Assembly: GCF_025244705.1 (NCBI RefSeq)
Contig: NZ_CP104207.1
Span: forward strand, 2,604,001 to 2,668,000
Length of the DNA: 64,000 nucleotides
DNA from: Sphingopyxis sp. PET50
GTDB lineage: Bacteria; Pseudomonadota; Alphaproteobacteria; Sphingomonadales; Sphingomonadaceae
Reading direction: 5' to 3'
A program made the position numbers and the translations under genes. This document shows positions 16,907 to 26,927 of the stretch, piece after piece (within the stretch, counting starts at the first letter, position 1; each line of letters starts with the position of its first letter). The notes beneath the pieces are model-generated. The model was not told the DNA's origin. It made no database searches and was given only the letters and a program-made list of their open reading frames with translations.

Positions 16907-19207
16907 ATGGCGACCAACGACGACGATCTTCCTCCTTCCGACCCCGTTTCCGGCATGCGCGACACCCCCTTCGATAGCGCGCTGTCGGAGCGGTATCTCG
17001 TCTATGCGCTGTCGACGATCACCGCGCGCTCGCTGCCCGACCTGCGCGACGGGCTGAAGCCCGTCCACCGCCGCCTGCTGTGGGCGATGCGCGCGATGCG
17101 GCTCGATCCGTCGCAGGGCTACAAGAAGTCCGCGCGCGTCGTCGGCGACGTCATCGGCAAGTTCCACCCGCACGGCGACACCGCGGTCTATGACGCGATG
17201 GTCCGTCTCGCACAGGATTTCTCGCTCCGCTATCCGCTCGTCGACGGCCAGGGCAATTTCGGCAATATCGACGGCGATAATGCCGCGGCTTACCGTTACA
17301 CCGAAGCGCGGCTGACCCGCGTCGCGGTCGACCTGATGCAGGGCCTCGACGAGGGCACGGTCGACTTCAAGCCGACCTATAATGGCGAGGACGAAGAACC
17401 CGAGATCATGCCGGGGCTGTTCCCGAACCTGCTCGCCAACGGCGCGAGCGGGATCGCGGTCGGCATGGCGACGAACATCCCGCCGCACAATGCCGCCGAG
17501 GTGATCGGCGCGGCGCTGGTGCTGATCGAAAACCCGCGCGCCGAACTCGCGCAGTTGCTTGAGCATGTGAAGGGCCCCGATTTTCCGACCGGCGGCATCG
17601 TCGTCGACAGTCCCGATGCTATCCGTCTCGCTTACGAAACCGGGCGCGGCGGTTTCCGCGTCCGCGCGCGCTTTTCGACCGGCAAGACCGACGGCGGCTG
17701 GGAAGCGACGGGGATCGAGAAACAGGCGGGCGGCACCTGGCAGCTTGTCATCAGCGAAATTCCCTATGGCGTCGCCAAGGGCAAGCTGATCGAGCAGATC
17801 GCGCAGCTGATCGCCGACAAGAAGCTCCCGATCCTAGAGGATGTTCGCGACGAGAGCGCCGAGGACCTGCGCATCGTCCTCGTCCCCAAGAGCCGCAACG
17901 TCGATCCCGATGTGCTGAAGGAAAGCCTGTACCGGCTGACCGAGCTCGAAAGCCGCTTCGCGCTCAACCTCAACGTGCTCGACGCGACGCGGACGCCCAA
18001 GGTGATGGGGCTCCACCAGCTGCTCACCGAATGGCTGCAGCATCAGATCGTCGTGCTCGTCCGCCGCGCCCAGCACCGCATCGCCAAGATCGACGACCGG
18101 CTCGAACTGGTCGCAGGTTACATCATCGCTTTCCTCAACCTTGACCGGATCATCGAGATCATCCGCACCGAGGATGAGCCCAAGCCGGTGATGATCGCCG
18201 AATTCATCCTGACCGACCGGCAGGCCGAGGCGATCCTCAACATGCGCCTCCGGTCTCTGCGCAAGCTCGAGGAAATGGAGCTGAAGCGCGAACAGGCCGA
18301 TCTGACCGCCGAGCGCGAGGAACTGGCGAAGCTGGTCGAAAGCCCGGCGCGGCAGAAGACGCGGCTGCGCAAGGACCTGGAAAAGCTGCGCGCCGTCTAT
18401 GGCCTCGATACCTTGCTCGGCGCACGGCGCACGACGATCGCCGAAGCCGCCCCGGCGCGCGACATTCCGCTCGACGCAATGATCGAAAAGGAGCCGGTGA
18501 CGGTGATCCTGTCGAAGCGCGGCTGGATCCGCGCCCAGCGCGGCCATGTCGCGCCCGAAGGGTGGGGCGAGTTCAAGTTCAAGGAAGGCGACGACCTGCT
18601 GTTCGCGGCGCGCGCGCAGACCACCGACAAATTGCTGATCGCCGCCAGCGACGGGCGTTTCTACACTGTCGGCGCCGACAAATTGCCCGGCGGACGCGGG
18701 TTCGGCGAGCCGCTGCGGCTGATGGTCGATATCGACCCCGAGGCGCGGATCGTCGCGCTGATCCCCGCGAGCGCCGACGGGCGGCTGCTGCTCGCCTCGA
18801 CCAGCGGGCACGGTTTTGTCGCGCAGATGGGCGAGATCATCGCCGAGACGCGCAAGGGCCGCAATGTCGTCAATCTGAAGCCCAAGGCGCAGCTCGCCGT
18901 GGTGCGGCCGGTCGGCGCGGGCGACGACAGCGTCGCGGTGGTCGGCGAGAACCGCAAGCTCGTCGTCTTCCCGCTCGCCGAGGTGCCGGTGATGGCGCGC
19001 GGCCAGGGCGTGATGCTGCAACGATACCGTGACGGGGGGCTGTCCGACGCGATCGCCTTTGCCTTTGCCGACGGGCTCAGCTGGGCGATGGGCGGCGAGA
19101 CGGGGCGCACGCGCACCGAAACCGACCTGGCGCCGTGGCGCGTCGCGCGCGGGGCGGCGGGCCGGATGCCGCCGACCGGATTTCCCCGCAATAACCGCTT
19201 CGGCTGA
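16907..19207 (+). CDS. parC: DNA topoisomerase IV subunit A
   Basis: Type IIA topoisomerase breakage-reunion subunit of 766 residues. The N-terminal region reads '[27 protein letters not shown]', the quinolone-determining region is '[15 protein letters not shown]', and the catalytic Tyr is in 'YRYTEARLT'. A long coiled-coil ('[21 protein letters not shown]') precedes a beta-pinwheel C-terminal domain that lacks the GyrA box, favouring ParC over GyrA. In the QRDR the positions equivalent to E. coli Ser80 and Glu84 read Thr and Asp. ATG 16907 begins the conserved sequence. It decatenates daughter chromosomes together with ParE, which is not in the window. Confidence 0.93.
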   Translation: MATNDDDLPPSDPVSGMRDTPFDSALSERYLVYALSTITARSLPDLRDGLKPVHRRLLWAMRAMRLDPSQGYKKSARVVGDVIGKFHPHGDTAVYDAMVRLAQDFSLRYPLVDGQGNFGNIDGDNAAAYRYTEARLTRVAVDLMQGLDEGTVDFKPTYNGEDEEPEIMPGLFPNLLANGASGIAVGMATNIPPHNAAEVIGAALVLIENPRAELAQLLEHVKGPDFPTGGIVVDSPDAIRLAYETGRGGFRVRARFSTGKTDGGWEATGIEKQAGGTWQLVISEIPYGVAKGKLIEQIAQLIADKKLPILEDVRDESAEDLRIVLVPKSRNVDPDVLKESLYRLTELESRFALNLNVLDATRTPKVMGLHQLLTEWLQHQIVVLVRRAQHRIAKIDDRLELVAGYIIAFLNLDRIIEIIRTEDEPKPVMIAEFILTDRQAEAILNMRLRSLRKLEEMELKREQADLTAEREELAKLVESPARQKTRLRKDLEKLRAVYGLDTLLGARRTTIAEAAPARDIPLDAMIEKEPVTVILSKRGWIRAQRGHVAPEGWGEFKFKEGDDLLFAARAQTTDKLLIAASDGRFYTVGADKLPGGRGFGEPLRLMVDIDPEARIVALIPASADGRLLLASTSGHGFVAQMGEIIAETRKGRNVVNLKPKAQLAVVRPVGAGDDSVAVVGENRKLVVFPLAEVPVMARGQGVMLQRYRDGGLSDAIAFAFADGLSWAMGGETGRTRTETDLAPWRVARGAAGRMPPTGFPRNNRFG

Positions 19208-19266
19208 TCGCATTTCGGTGTTGCCGTAAATCCCTTCTTTACCCCCCGCCCCATAGTGTCCGGGCC

Positions 19267-20976
19267 ATGGGGAAAGGTCGCACAAAGCCTTCTTTTATGC
19301 CTATTGATCGTACCGGCGAGGACCGGCCCCTTCTGTTCGTCGGCTGGATCGACGCACTCCCGGTGCCGGCGGCGCTGATCCGCCCGCTCGCCCGCGGTAA
19401 TTTCCGCCTGCATGCGAGCAACGCCGCCTTCGACCGGCTGGGCCTGTCGCCCGCCGGACTGACCGCGCCGATCGAGCTGCGTCGCGCGATCGAACGCGCC
19501 GATCAAGATCCTGAAGATACACAGGAATTTTCCTGCCAACTGGGCGAAGGACCCGCCGCGCGCGACCTGCGCGGATCGATCGGTCCGCTGTCCGAGGAGT
19601 GCGGCGGCGACCATCTGTTCCTGCTGACGCTGATCGACCGCACGCAGGAAATGATGACCGAGCGCAACCTGCGCCGCGAACTGGTGTCGGACAGCCTGAC
19701 CGGCCTGCCCAACCGCGCCGGATTCGAGGAACTGGTCGAACAGCGCATCGCCGACGATGCCGAATCGGATCATGCGATCCTGTTGCTCGACCTCGCGCGC
19801 TTCAGCCGGATCAACGAGCATATCGGCCCGCTGGCGGGCGACGAACTGATCATCACGGTCGCGCGGCGGCTGAAATCGAGCCTGCGCAGCGGCGACATAT
19901 TGGCACGCACCGGCGGCGACGAATTCGCCATCTCTTCGCGCATCGCCGGCGGGCGCGCCGACGTGCGCGAGATCGCGCGGCGGATCCGCGGCTGTTTCGA
20001 CCATCCCTTCCGCATTGGCGAGCTGAAGGTCAGCGTCGACTGCGCGCTCGGCTGCACGATCCAGGTGGGCGGCGACCGCGACGTCGCCGACCAGGTACGC
20101 CATGCCCAGATCGCGCTGAAGCGCGCGAAGCAGACCGACCGCATCGAGATTTACGAACCCGAAGCGGCGATGCTGTCGGACAATCGTTTCGGGCTGGAAA
20201 CTGCGCTGCGCAGCGCGATCGAGGAGGACCGCCTGTACCTCGCCTTTCAGCCGCTGATCGAGCTGGCGACCGGCAAGGTATCGGGGTTCGAGGCGCTCGC
20301 GCGCTGGGACAACAAGTCGGGGGACGCGATCTCGCCGACCGAATTCATTCCCATCGCCGAGGATTCGGGGCTGATCGTCCCGCTCGGCCAGTGGGCGATC
20401 GCCAAGGCGGCCAGCACGATCGCCGAATGGGATGCGAAGAACGGCGGCGTGCCTGTCGACTGCTATTTCTCGGTCAATGTGTCGGCGATCCAGCTGGTGC
20501 GCGACGATGTCGCGACGGTCGTCCGCCGGGCGCTGGAAGCGAACGATGTTGGCGGCGAGCGGCTGATGATCGAGCTGACCGAAAGCGCGATCATCGGCGA
20601 CCCCGACCTCGCCCTGTCGGTGCTCAGCGAATTGAAGGCGCTGCACACGCGCGTCGCGATGGACGATTTCGGCACCGGCTATTCGAACCTCGCCTATCTC
20701 CAGCGGCTGCCGCTCGACGTGCTCAAGATCGACCGCAGCTTCGTCGACCATATGGTCGACGACCGCGACAAGGTCGCGATCGTGCGCACGATCCAGAGCC
20801 TCGCCGAAGCGCTGGGCATGAAGACCACCGCCGAAGGGGTCGAAACCGCCGACCAGGCGCGGCTGCTGTCGGCATTGGGCTGCGATTTCGGGCAGGGGTT
20901 CCTGTTCGCCCACCCGATGGCGTCCGATGCCGCCTTCGACTATTGGCGTCAGTCGCTGAGCCGGCCGATCTTCTGA
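19267..20976 (+). CDS. Bifunctional GGDEF/EAL c-di-GMP signalling protein
   Basis: A 569-residue cytoplasmic protein with an N-terminal PAS-like region (residues ~20-130), a GGDEF domain with intact 'RTGGDEFAI' active site (~residue 217) and a C-terminal EAL domain. All phosphodiesterase residues are visible: 'GFEALARW' (EAL), 'SVNVSAIQL' (Asn), 'IELTES', 'DDFGTGYSNLAYL', 'LKIDRSF' (Lys), 'TAEGVET' and 'GCDFGQGFLF'. Both synthesis and degradation of c-di-GMP are therefore possible. There is no membrane segment. The last 28 bp overlap the convergent CCA-transferase gene. The PilZ protein at 5541 is one possible receptor in the same genome. Confidence 0.93.
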   Translation: MGKGRTKPSFMPIDRTGEDRPLLFVGWIDALPVPAALIRPLARGNFRLHASNAAFDRLGLSPAGLTAPIELRRAIERADQDPEDTQEFSCQLGEGPAARDLRGSIGPLSEECGGDHLFLLTLIDRTQEMMTERNLRRELVSDSLTGLPNRAGFEELVEQRIADDAESDHAILLLDLARFSRINEHIGPLAGDELIITVARRLKSSLRSGDILARTGGDEFAISSRIAGGRADVREIARRIRGCFDHPFRIGELKVSVDCALGCTIQVGGDRDVADQVRHAQIALKRAKQTDRIEIYEPEAAMLSDNRFGLETALRSAIEEDRLYLAFQPLIELATGKVSGFEALARWDNKSGDAISPTEFIPIAEDSGLIVPLGQWAIAKAASTIAEWDAKNGGVPVDCYFSVNVSAIQLVRDDVATVVRRALEANDVGGERLMIELTESAIIGDPDLALSVLSELKALHTRVAMDDFGTGYSNLAYLQRLPLDVLKIDRSFVDHMVDDRDKVAIVRTIQSLAEALGMKTTAEGVETADQARLLSALGCDFGQGFLFAHPMASDAAFDYWRQSLSRPIF

Positions 20977-22160
20977 TCGAGCAGCGCGGCGACGCGCGCG
21001 GCATCGGGGAAATCCTCGGCGACCCAGGCCGTCTCGACGGCCTTCAGCAGCTTCGCGACCTCGGGCCCGGCGGTAACGCCGCGCGCGATGATGTCGCCGC
21101 CCTTGAGCGGCAGGTCGGGGATGGCCCAGCCGGACAGCGATTGCACGGCGCCGCAGCGGCGGCCTGCGGGTTTGCGGCGAGCAGATAGACGTCGGTCGCG
21201 GCGTCGATGCCGATCGCATGGGCGAGCTGACGTGGCGGCGGCAGGGCGCCGGCGCGGCGCGCGGCGACGGCAGCAAGATGCTTGCGCTGGCGGGTCGAGA
21301 AACGCAGCCGGCTCGGCAACCTGCTCGGCCATGGCGGCGTCGGACGGCAGCAGCGCGGCGAGGCGGCGGAGCGCCGATACGGTGGCGCCGGTAGCGGCTT
21401 CATTGGCGAGCAAGCGGTCGAGCGCCGCGGCGAAATCAGGCGCCAGCTCGGGCAGGACCACCTCGAAGATGCCGTCCTCCGCCATCTGTCTGACGATCGG
21501 GCGCGGATCGGGGAGCGACAATATCTTGGTGAGTTCGTCGGCGACGCGTTCGCGCGACAGGCTTTTGAGCGACTGGCGCGCGGCGATCACCGCGGCGTGG
21601 CTGTCGCCGTCGAGTTCCCCTCGCCCGAAGCGCGCCGCAAAGCGATAGAAACGCAGGATGCGCAGATGATCCTCGGCGATGCGCGTCGCGGCGTCGCCGA
21701 TGAAGCGGATGCGCCCGGCCGCGAGGTCGTCGAGCCCGCCGAAATAATCGTCGACTTCGCCGGTCAGCGGATCGGCGTAGAGCGCGTTGATCGTGAAATC
21801 GCGCCGCGCGGCATCCTCGCGCCAGTCGTCGGCGAAAGCGACGGTCGCGCGGCGGCCGTCGGTCGCAACATCGCGGCGCAGCGTCGTGATCTCGTGCCGT
21901 TCGTGGCTGGCGATCGCGGTGACGGTGCCGTGCGCGATCCCGGTGGGCACGACCTTGATCCCCGCCTTTTCGAGCCGGTGGATCACCTGGTCGGGGGTCA
22001 AGGGCGTGGCGAGGTCGATGTCGGTGGCGGGCAGGCCGAGCAATGTGTCGCGCACCGCGCCGCCGACCAGCTTCACCGCGCCGCCCCGCGCGCAGAGCGC
22101 GGTGACGATGCGCCGCAGCCCTTCGCCATGGCGCCATGGGGTATCCGGCAGGACGGTCAC
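20949..22160 (-). CDS. CCA tRNA nucleotidyltransferase / poly(A) polymerase family (two compensating frame breaks)
   Basis: Class II nucleotidyltransferase that repairs or adds the tRNA 3' CCA end. The N-terminus shows 'AVKLVGGAVRDTLLG' and the metal-binding 'ATDIDLATPL' DxD, then 'RRDFTINALYADP' and 'RIAEDHLRILRFYRFAARF' (neck). GTG 22160 overlaps the NudL stop (GTGA). The frame leaves at plus-strand GCTCGGC (21311-21317; GCCGGC gives 'QVAGRLRFSTRQRKHL') and returns near 21155. The correct middle segment is '...ARRAGALPPPRQLAHAIGID...AANPQAA'. The repaired C-terminus ends 'RVAALLDQKIGRLSD'. Confidence 0.88.
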   Translation of the reverse strand: MTVLPDTPWRHGEGLRRIVTALCARGGAVKLVGGAVRDTLLGLPATDIDLATPLTPDQVIHRLEKAGIKVVPTGIAHGTVTAIASHERHEITTLRRDVATDGRRATVAFADDWREDAARRDFTINALYADPLTGEVDDYFGGLDDLAAGRIRFIGDAATRIAEDHLRILRFYRFAARFGRGELDGDSHAAVIAARQSLKSLSRERVADELTKILSLPDPRPIVRQMAEDGIFEVVLPELAPDFAAALDRLLANEAATGATVSALRRLAALLPSDAAMAEQVAEPAAFLDPPAQASCCRRRAPRRRPAAATSARPCDRHRRRDRRLSARRKPAGRRCGAVQSLSGWAIPDLPLKGGDIIARGVTAGPEVAKLLKAVETAWVAEDFPDAARVAALLDQKIGRLSD

Positions 22161-22741
22161 CGATGCCAGCCCGCGGGCAGGCGCCGCGCGAGATTGACGA
22201 TGATCCCCGCCGTCACTCCCCAAATCCGCCGCCCGCCCCACATCATGTCATAATAATGCCGGTCGTGCCCTTGCCAATAGGCCTGCTGGCGGTCGTAATT
22301 GCCGGGGTCGAAGAGGATGTCGAGCGGCACCTCGAACCAGTCCTCGACCTCGTCGGGATTAGGGTCGAGCGGGAGGTCGGGCGGGATGACGCCGAGCACC
22401 GGAGTAATGTGATAGCCGCTGCCCGAGCGATAGGCACCGGTCGTCCCCGCGATCATCACGTCGCGGCGATGGAGGCCGATCTCCTCCTCGGCCTCGCGTA
22501 GCGCGGCGTCGACCGCATCGCGGTCGCCGGGGTCGATCTTGCCGCCCGGAAAGGCGACCTGCCCGGCATGGCTGCGCAGCCATTGCGGGCGCTGGGTCAG
22601 GATAACGCCGGGGTCGGGGCGGTCGGTGAAGGCGATGAGCACCGCGGCATCGCGGAGCGTCGGCGCGGCGAGATAGGTTTCGTCCTCGTCCTCGCCGGGG
22701 AGCATATTGTCGAGCGCGGCGCGCAGCTTGGCGGAAAGCAT
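22157..22741 (-). CDS. Nudix hydrolase, NudL-type CoA pyrophosphatase
   Basis: A 194-residue Nudix protein. The Nudix box reads 'GGKIDPGDRDAVDAALREAEEEIGL' (G-x5-E-x7-REUxEExGU; the first Glu position is Asp here) and the NudL-specific upstream motif region is 'LTQRPQWLRSHAGQVAFPGG'. Such enzymes cleave CoA to 4'-phosphopantetheine and 3',5'-ADP. The ATG overlaps the stop of the DUF1285 gene upstream, and the stop overlaps the start of the CCA enzyme, so the three genes form a tight operon. Confidence 0.9.
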   Translation of the reverse strand: MLSAKLRAALDNMLPGEDEDETYLAAPTLRDAAVLIAFTDRPDPGVILTQRPQWLRSHAGQVAFPGGKIDPGDRDAVDAALREAEEEIGLHRRDVMIAGTTGAYRSGSGYHITPVLGVIPPDLPLDPNPDEVEDWFEVPLDILFDPGNYDRQQAYWQGHDRHYYDMMWGGRRIWGVTAGIIVNLARRLPAGWHR

Positions 22742-23325
22742 CAGGTGACCACCAGCGGAAAGCGCGCGCCGTTCGACCAGATGGCAGGCGGCTCCTCGCC
22801 GTCGGCCAAGGCAAGGTCGGCGATCTCATAATAGAGCGCGCGGTCGATGCGCGCTTCGAGGCCATTGCCGATGGTGCCGCGGACGTGGAGGCGCGGGTCC
22901 GGGTTTTCGGGATCGTCGCCGAAGCCGAGCGGATGGTCCGCGCCCGCCATCACCAGGTCGTCGGTGTCGAGACGGAATACCAGCTTTCGCGTTTCTCCCT
23001 CGCCCTCGCTCTTCATTTCGACCGCGCGGAAGGGGGTGTCTTCGACCGCGATCGCAAGCTTCTCGGCGGGCGTGACGAGCACATGGCCGCCGTCGGGTTC
23101 GCGGCGGAGGATCGTCGAGAAGAGCCTGACCATCGCCGGGCGGTTGATGCGCCCGCCCTCGTGATACCAGCTGCCGTCGGCGCGGATTTCCATCGCGCTG
23201 TCGCCCTCGCGCTCGGGATGCCAGCTCTCGACCGGCGGCAGCTTGCGCGCCGCGAGCAATTCGGCGGCCTCGGCCAGCGAGAGCTGCGAGAAGTCCTTCG
23301 GAAGCGAGGGCGCGGGGGTGACCAT
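22741..23325 (-). CDS. DUF1285 domain-containing protein
   Basis: A 194-residue protein with 'ADGSWYHEGGRINRPAMVRLFSTILRREPDGGHVLVTPAEKLAIAVED', the typical DUF1285 core, then 'RKLVFRLDTDDLVMAGADHPL'. The function of DUF1285 is unknown; structures suggest a small-ligand-binding fold. ATG 23325 is chosen because homology begins there and the upstream extension is low-complexity repeat sequence. It is the first gene of the DUF1285-NudL-CCA operon, an arrangement common in alphaproteobacteria. Confidence 0.85.
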   Translation of the reverse strand: MVTPAPSLPKDFSQLSLAEAAELLAARKLPPVESWHPEREGDSAMEIRADGSWYHEGGRINRPAMVRLFSTILRREPDGGHVLVTPAEKLAIAVEDTPFRAVEMKSEGEGETRKLVFRLDTDDLVMAGADHPLGFGDDPENPDPRLHVRGTIGNGLEARIDRALYYEIADLALADGEEPPAIWSNGARFPLVVT

Positions 23326-23410
23326 GAAACCGACATAGGGGGACGGGCGGATGGTGCAAGTCGGCTTTGCCGCGAGGCGAAGCGCACGTCCGACGGCACG
23401 GCGTGAATTT

Positions 23411-23563
23411 GGTTCACGCGAAGACGCGAAGGCGCGAAGAAGAAGGTCAGGGCCGATAGGCCCGTTATTTCTGCTACGGGCCGGCATTCGGCAAAGTCTT
23501 CATGAGAAAGGCCGCTTCGCGGCAGGCGCAACCTCTTCGCGTCTTCGCGTCTTCGCGTGAACA
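23411..23563. repeat. Long inverted repeat built of 'cgcgaag' units
   Basis: The left arm, TTCACGCGAAGACGCGAAGG onward (from 23413), is complementary to the right arm ending CTTCGCGTCTTCGCGTGAA (about 23562), with roughly 90 bp between. Both arms are made of reiterated CGCGAAG/CTTCGCG. It fills the gap between the DUF1285 start and the GNAT stop and probably acts as a terminator or REP-type element. Confidence 0.75.
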
Positions 23564-23567
23564 AATT

Positions 23568-24072
23568 TTACCGAGGCCCGATCATCCCCGCCGACATCGG
23601 CACGCCATGCCCGTTCACCGCGCGCGCGAGCAGGCGGCGTTTCTCATAAGGGCCCGGTAAATCCCACGCCTCCGTCGCATCGGCGGTGAAGCCGAAGAAG
23701 CGGCCGTAATATTCGGGATCGCCGATCATCATCAGCGCCGCGTCGGCTTCGGTCTCCGCCGCTTCGAGCATGTGCGCCATCAGCGTCCGGCCATGGCCGC
23801 CGCGCTGGACGTCGGGGCGCACCGCCACGGGACCGACCATCACCAGCCGGGTTGCGCTACCGTCCGGCGCATGATGCGCGACGGGCCAGCACTGGATCGT
23901 GCCTGCGAGTTCTCCGTCTTCGATCAAAGCGAAGCTCAAGGTCGAGCACCGCATCCATGCCCTGGCGGATGCGATAGGCGGTTCGTCCAAAGCGGTCCGC
24001 CCCGAAAGCGGCGTCGAGCAATTGCTCGACCGCCTGCGGCTCGATTTCGGACAATGGAAGTAACTCGACCAA
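23568..24072 (-). CDS. GNAT family N-acetyltransferase (frame broken near 23938)
   Basis: An acetyltransferase of about 168 residues. The first frame supplies 'MVELLPLSEIEPQAVEQLLDAAFG' and the second supplies 'SFALIEDGELAGTIQC', 'MVGPVAVRPDVQRGGHGRTLMAHML' (acetyl-CoA loop, Q/RxxGxG/A) and 'IGDPEYYGRFFGF'. The last two are typical of YhbS-like predicted acetyltransferases. One extra base near 23938 (minus strand GACCTTGAGC) breaks the frame. The substrate is unknown. Confidence 0.85.
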
Positions 24073-24162
24073 CGCGCACCCTTTCGCTAATGCGGCGGCG
24101 CTTTAGGGGCGCAGGCTGGCGATGCAAAGCCGAATGTCGGTCCCGCCGAACAGGAAATTCTT

Positions 24163-24546
24163 GTGACCGATACATTGTGGCTGGAGGTGGACGGGCTGAC
24201 CGTCGATGTGCTGACCGGCATCTATTCCGAGGAAACGCATCTGCCGCAGCCGCTGCGCATTTCGGTGCGCGCGCGGCTGGCGATGGCCGATCATTATGAG
24301 CTGGCGACGCCGCTCAGCCGCTCGAAGAATTACATGCACCTGAAATTCGCCGCGACCGAGGGGCTGCCCAAGGACGTGCATTTCGTGCTGATCGAAAGCG
24401 TCGCCGACCATATCATCGACACCCTGTTCCTGCAGGACGACAAGGTCGAGGAGGTCGAGGTCAAGATCGTCAAGCTGGCGATCGCCGAGGAGGGCGAGCA
24501 GATCGGCATCACGATGCGGCGGAGTCGCGGGACCCCGGGCAAATGA
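24163..24546 (+). CDS. folB: Dihydroneopterin aldolase family protein
   Basis: A 127-residue FolB-fold protein starting at GTG 24163. The N-terminal 'LEVDGLTVDVLTGIYSEETHLPQPLRISVRARL' corresponds to the FolB hallmark (usually GxxxxExxxxQ), and 'YMHLKFAATEGLPKDVHFVLIESVADHIIDTLF' to the second half. It converts dihydroneopterin to 6-hydroxymethyl-dihydropterin in folate synthesis. Its stop overlaps the ATG of the SDR gene (ATGA), and this pairing suggests a pterin-reducing role for that SDR. Confidence 0.87.
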   Translation: MTDTLWLEVDGLTVDVLTGIYSEETHLPQPLRISVRARLAMADHYELATPLSRSKNYMHLKFAATEGLPKDVHFVLIESVADHIIDTLFLQDDKVEEVEVKIVKLAIAEEGEQIGITMRRSRGTPGK

Positions 24547-25304
24547 CGCAGAAGCTGGCGCTGGTGACGGGTGGCATCCACCGCGTCGGCGCCGCGATCG
24601 CCGCGCGGCTGGCACGCGAAGGCTATGCGCTGGCGCTGCATCACCACAGCGGCGGCGATACCGACCCGGTGCTGGCCGAGGCGCTGGCCGAGACCGGCGT
24701 CGAGAGTCACCGCTTCGCCGCCGACCTGGCCGATCCCGGCGCGGTCGACGGGCTGATCCCGGCGGTCGTCGAGACATTCGGCCGCGCGCCCGACCTGCTC
24801 GTCAACAACGCCGCGCTGTTCGCCGAGGGCGGGTGGGACGATCTGTCGGCGGCCGCGCTCGGCACGATGATGCAGATCAATTTGTCCGCGCCGGTCATGC
24901 TCGCCAAGGCGCTCGTCGCGGCGAGCGCGGACGGGCGCCCGGCGATCGTCAACATCGTCGACCAGCGCGTCGTCCATCCGGTGCCCGACCAGATCGCCTA
25001 CAGCCTGTCGAAATCGGCGCTGTGGCAGGCGACGGCGACGCTGGCGGTGGCGTTCGGCGGCCGGGCGCGGGTCAATGCCGTCGCGCCGGGGCTGACGATG
25101 GCGACCGGGGATTATTCGGCGGCGCAGGTCGGGCGGCTGGCGAAGCGGATGCCGCTCGGCGCGTTGCCGACCCCGGCGGAGATCGCCGATGCAGTCGCCT
25201 GGCTGGCCCGCGCCGAGGCGGTGACGGGGCAGACCATCTTCGTCGACGGCGGCGCACATCTGGCGCCGCTGGGGCGCGATTTCGTGGCGCTGGAGCGGGA
25301 CTAG
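24543..25304 (+). CDS. SDR family oxidoreductase, FolM/pteridine-reductase-like
   Basis: A 253-residue short-chain dehydrogenase. The NADPH-binding motif is 'VTGGIHRVGAAIAARLA' (TGGxxRxG, the form typical of pteridine reductases and FolM), with the catalytic 'IAYSLSKSAL' (YxxxK) and 'NNAALF'. The C-terminal 'GQTIFVDGGAHL' is usual for the family. Coupling to folB supports dihydromonapterin/dihydrofolate reductase activity. A general SDR role cannot be excluded. Confidence 0.85.
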   Translation: MTQKLALVTGGIHRVGAAIAARLAREGYALALHHHSGGDTDPVLAEALAETGVESHRFAADLADPGAVDGLIPAVVETFGRAPDLLVNNAALFAEGGWDDLSAAALGTMMQINLSAPVMLAKALVAASADGRPAIVNIVDQRVVHPVPDQIAYSLSKSALWQATATLAVAFGGRARVNAVAPGLTMATGDYSAAQVGRLAKRMPLGALPTPAEIADAVAWLARAEAVTGQTIFVDGGAHLAPLGRDFVALERD

Positions 25305-25341
25305 AATCCGTCGCCCCCGCCTTCGCGGGGGCGACGATCTA

Positions 25342-26775
25342 TCAATAAATATGCACCGCCTTGGTGACGAGATAGCCGTCGAGCCCTTCGGGCCCGCTTT
25401 CGCTGCCGAAGCCCGATTCCTTGATCCCGCCGAACGGCGCGTCGAGCGTCGAGATGACGAAGCTGTTCACCCCGACCATGCCGCTTTCGATCGAATCGAC
25501 GATGCGGTTGATGCGGCGGCCATTCTCGGTGAAGGCGAAGGCGGCGAGGCCGTAGGGCAGCCGGTTCGCCTGTTCGAGCGCTTCCTCCTCGCTGCCGAAC
25601 GGGCGGATCAGCGCCATCGGGCCAAAGGGTTCGTGGTTCATCGCATCGGCCTCGACCGGCACGTCGGCGATCGCGGTCGGCTGGAAGAAATAGCCGGTGC
25701 CGGTCGCCTCGCCGCCCGCGATCACGCGCGCGCCCTTCGCCTTCGCATCGGCGACCAGCGCTTCGAGCGCGGGGATGCGGCGCGCGTTGGCGAGTGGGCC
25801 CATCTGCGTGTCGGGGTCGAGGCCGCTGCCGATCCTCACCTTCGCGGTCCGCTCGGCGAAGCCCTTGACGAAGGCGTCGTAGATGCCCTGCTGGACATAG
25901 AAGCGCGTCGGCGAGATGCACACCTGTCCGGCGTTGCGGAATTTCTGCATCACCACCCGGTCGAGCGTCGCCTCCAGATCGCAATCGTCGAAGATCAGCA
26001 CCGGGGCATGGCCGCCGAGTTCCATCGTGATCCGCTTCACCCCGTCGGCGGCGAGCCTCATCAGGTGCTTGCCGACCGCAGTCGAACCGGTGAAGCTGAC
26101 CTTGCGGATCACCGGGCTCGCCAGCAAGTGGCGGCTGATCCTGTCGGGATCGCCGTAGACGAGCTGGGCGGCATCGCCCGGAATACCGGCGTCGATCAGG
26201 CAGCGCATCACCGCGCTGGTGCAGCCCGGCGTTTCCTCCGGCGCCTTGGCGATGACGACGCAGCCTGCAGCCAGTGCGGGGGCGACCTTCTTGACCATCA
26301 GGTTGACGGGGAAGTTCCACGGGCTGAAGGCCGCGACCGGCCCGACGGGATGCTTGGTGACCATGGCGCGCTGGCCGAGCGGACGTTGCAGCACGCGGCC
26401 CTCGATGCGCTTGCCCTGTTCGGCAAAATAGGCGAGCAGCCCCGCCGCCGACAGCACCTCGCCGCGCGCCTCGCCGATCGGCTTGCCCTGTTCGAGCGTC
26501 AGCAGCGTCGCGATATGGTCGACGCGGTCGCGGATCAGCCCTGCCGCCTTGTGCATCAGCGCCGCGCGTTCGTCGGGGGTCTTCGCGCGCCAAGCGGGCC
26601 AGCCGCGCGCCGCGGCGGCGAGCGCCTCGTCGAGGTCGGCGGCGGTCGCCACCGGCAGTTCGGCGATCGTGGCCGCGGTCGCGGGGTTATAGACCGGCCG
26701 CGCCTCGCGTCCCTCGCCGCTCCGCCAGGCGCCGTCGATGAAAAGCTGAAGGTCGGCGTCGTAGGTCGCGGTCAT
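25342..26775 (-). CDS. NAD-dependent succinate-semialdehyde dehydrogenase family protein
   Basis: Aldehyde dehydrogenase of 477 residues. It has 'AFSPWNFPVN' (cofactor-binding), 'FTGSTAVGKHLM', catalytic Glu in 'ITMELGGHAPVLIF' and nucleophile Cys in 'FRNAGQVCISPTRFYV'. The C-terminal 'MVGVNSFVISTLDAPFGGIKESGFGSESG' resembles GabD/SSADH. It oxidises a semialdehyde to the acid; succinate semialdehyde is the best guess. It is a lone gene, convergent with the SDR and separated from upstream genes by a repeat. Confidence 0.88.
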   Translation of the reverse strand: MTATYDADLQLFIDGAWRSGEGREARPVYNPATAATIAELPVATAADLDEALAAAARGWPAWRAKTPDERAALMHKAAGLIRDRVDHIATLLTLEQGKPIGEARGEVLSAAGLLAYFAEQGKRIEGRVLQRPLGQRAMVTKHPVGPVAAFSPWNFPVNLMVKKVAPALAAGCVVIAKAPEETPGCTSAVMRCLIDAGIPGDAAQLVYGDPDRISRHLLASPVIRKVSFTGSTAVGKHLMRLAADGVKRITMELGGHAPVLIFDDCDLEATLDRVVMQKFRNAGQVCISPTRFYVQQGIYDAFVKGFAERTAKVRIGSGLDPDTQMGPLANARRIPALEALVADAKAKGARVIAGGEATGTGYFFQPTAIADVPVEADAMNHEPFGPMALIRPFGSEEEALEQANRLPYGLAAFAFTENGRRINRIVDSIESGMVGVNSFVISTLDAPFGGIKESGFGSESGPEGLDGYLVTKAVHIY

Positions 26776-26805
26776 TTGGGTCTCTTTCTACACGTCCTCA
26801 AAAAT

Positions 26806-26887
26806 CCGTTCGTGTCGAGCGAAGTCGAGACACCCATCGGCGCAACGCAAGGTCGAGGGGCGTCTCGACTTCGCTCGACGCGAACGG
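26806..26887. repeat. Sphingomonad-type palindrome (GTCGAGCGAAGTCGAGAC)
   Basis: An inverted pair with left arm CCGTTCGTGTCGAGCGAAGT plus CGAGAC and right arm GTCTCGACTTCGCTCGACGC plus GAACGG, about 20 bp apart. This is one of the classical intergenic repeats of sphingomonads. It lies just upstream of the aldehyde dehydrogenase gene. Confidence 0.8.
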
Positions 26888-26927
26888 AAAGGGGGCTGGA
26901 TCACTGATGCGCCCCATATAGGCCCGC

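Noticed and set aside
25351..26907. 518-codon open frame opposite the aldehyde dehydrogenase
   Set aside because: Antisense shadow: the minus-strand protein has catalytic Glu and Cys motifs, while the plus-strand product has no coherent fold signature.
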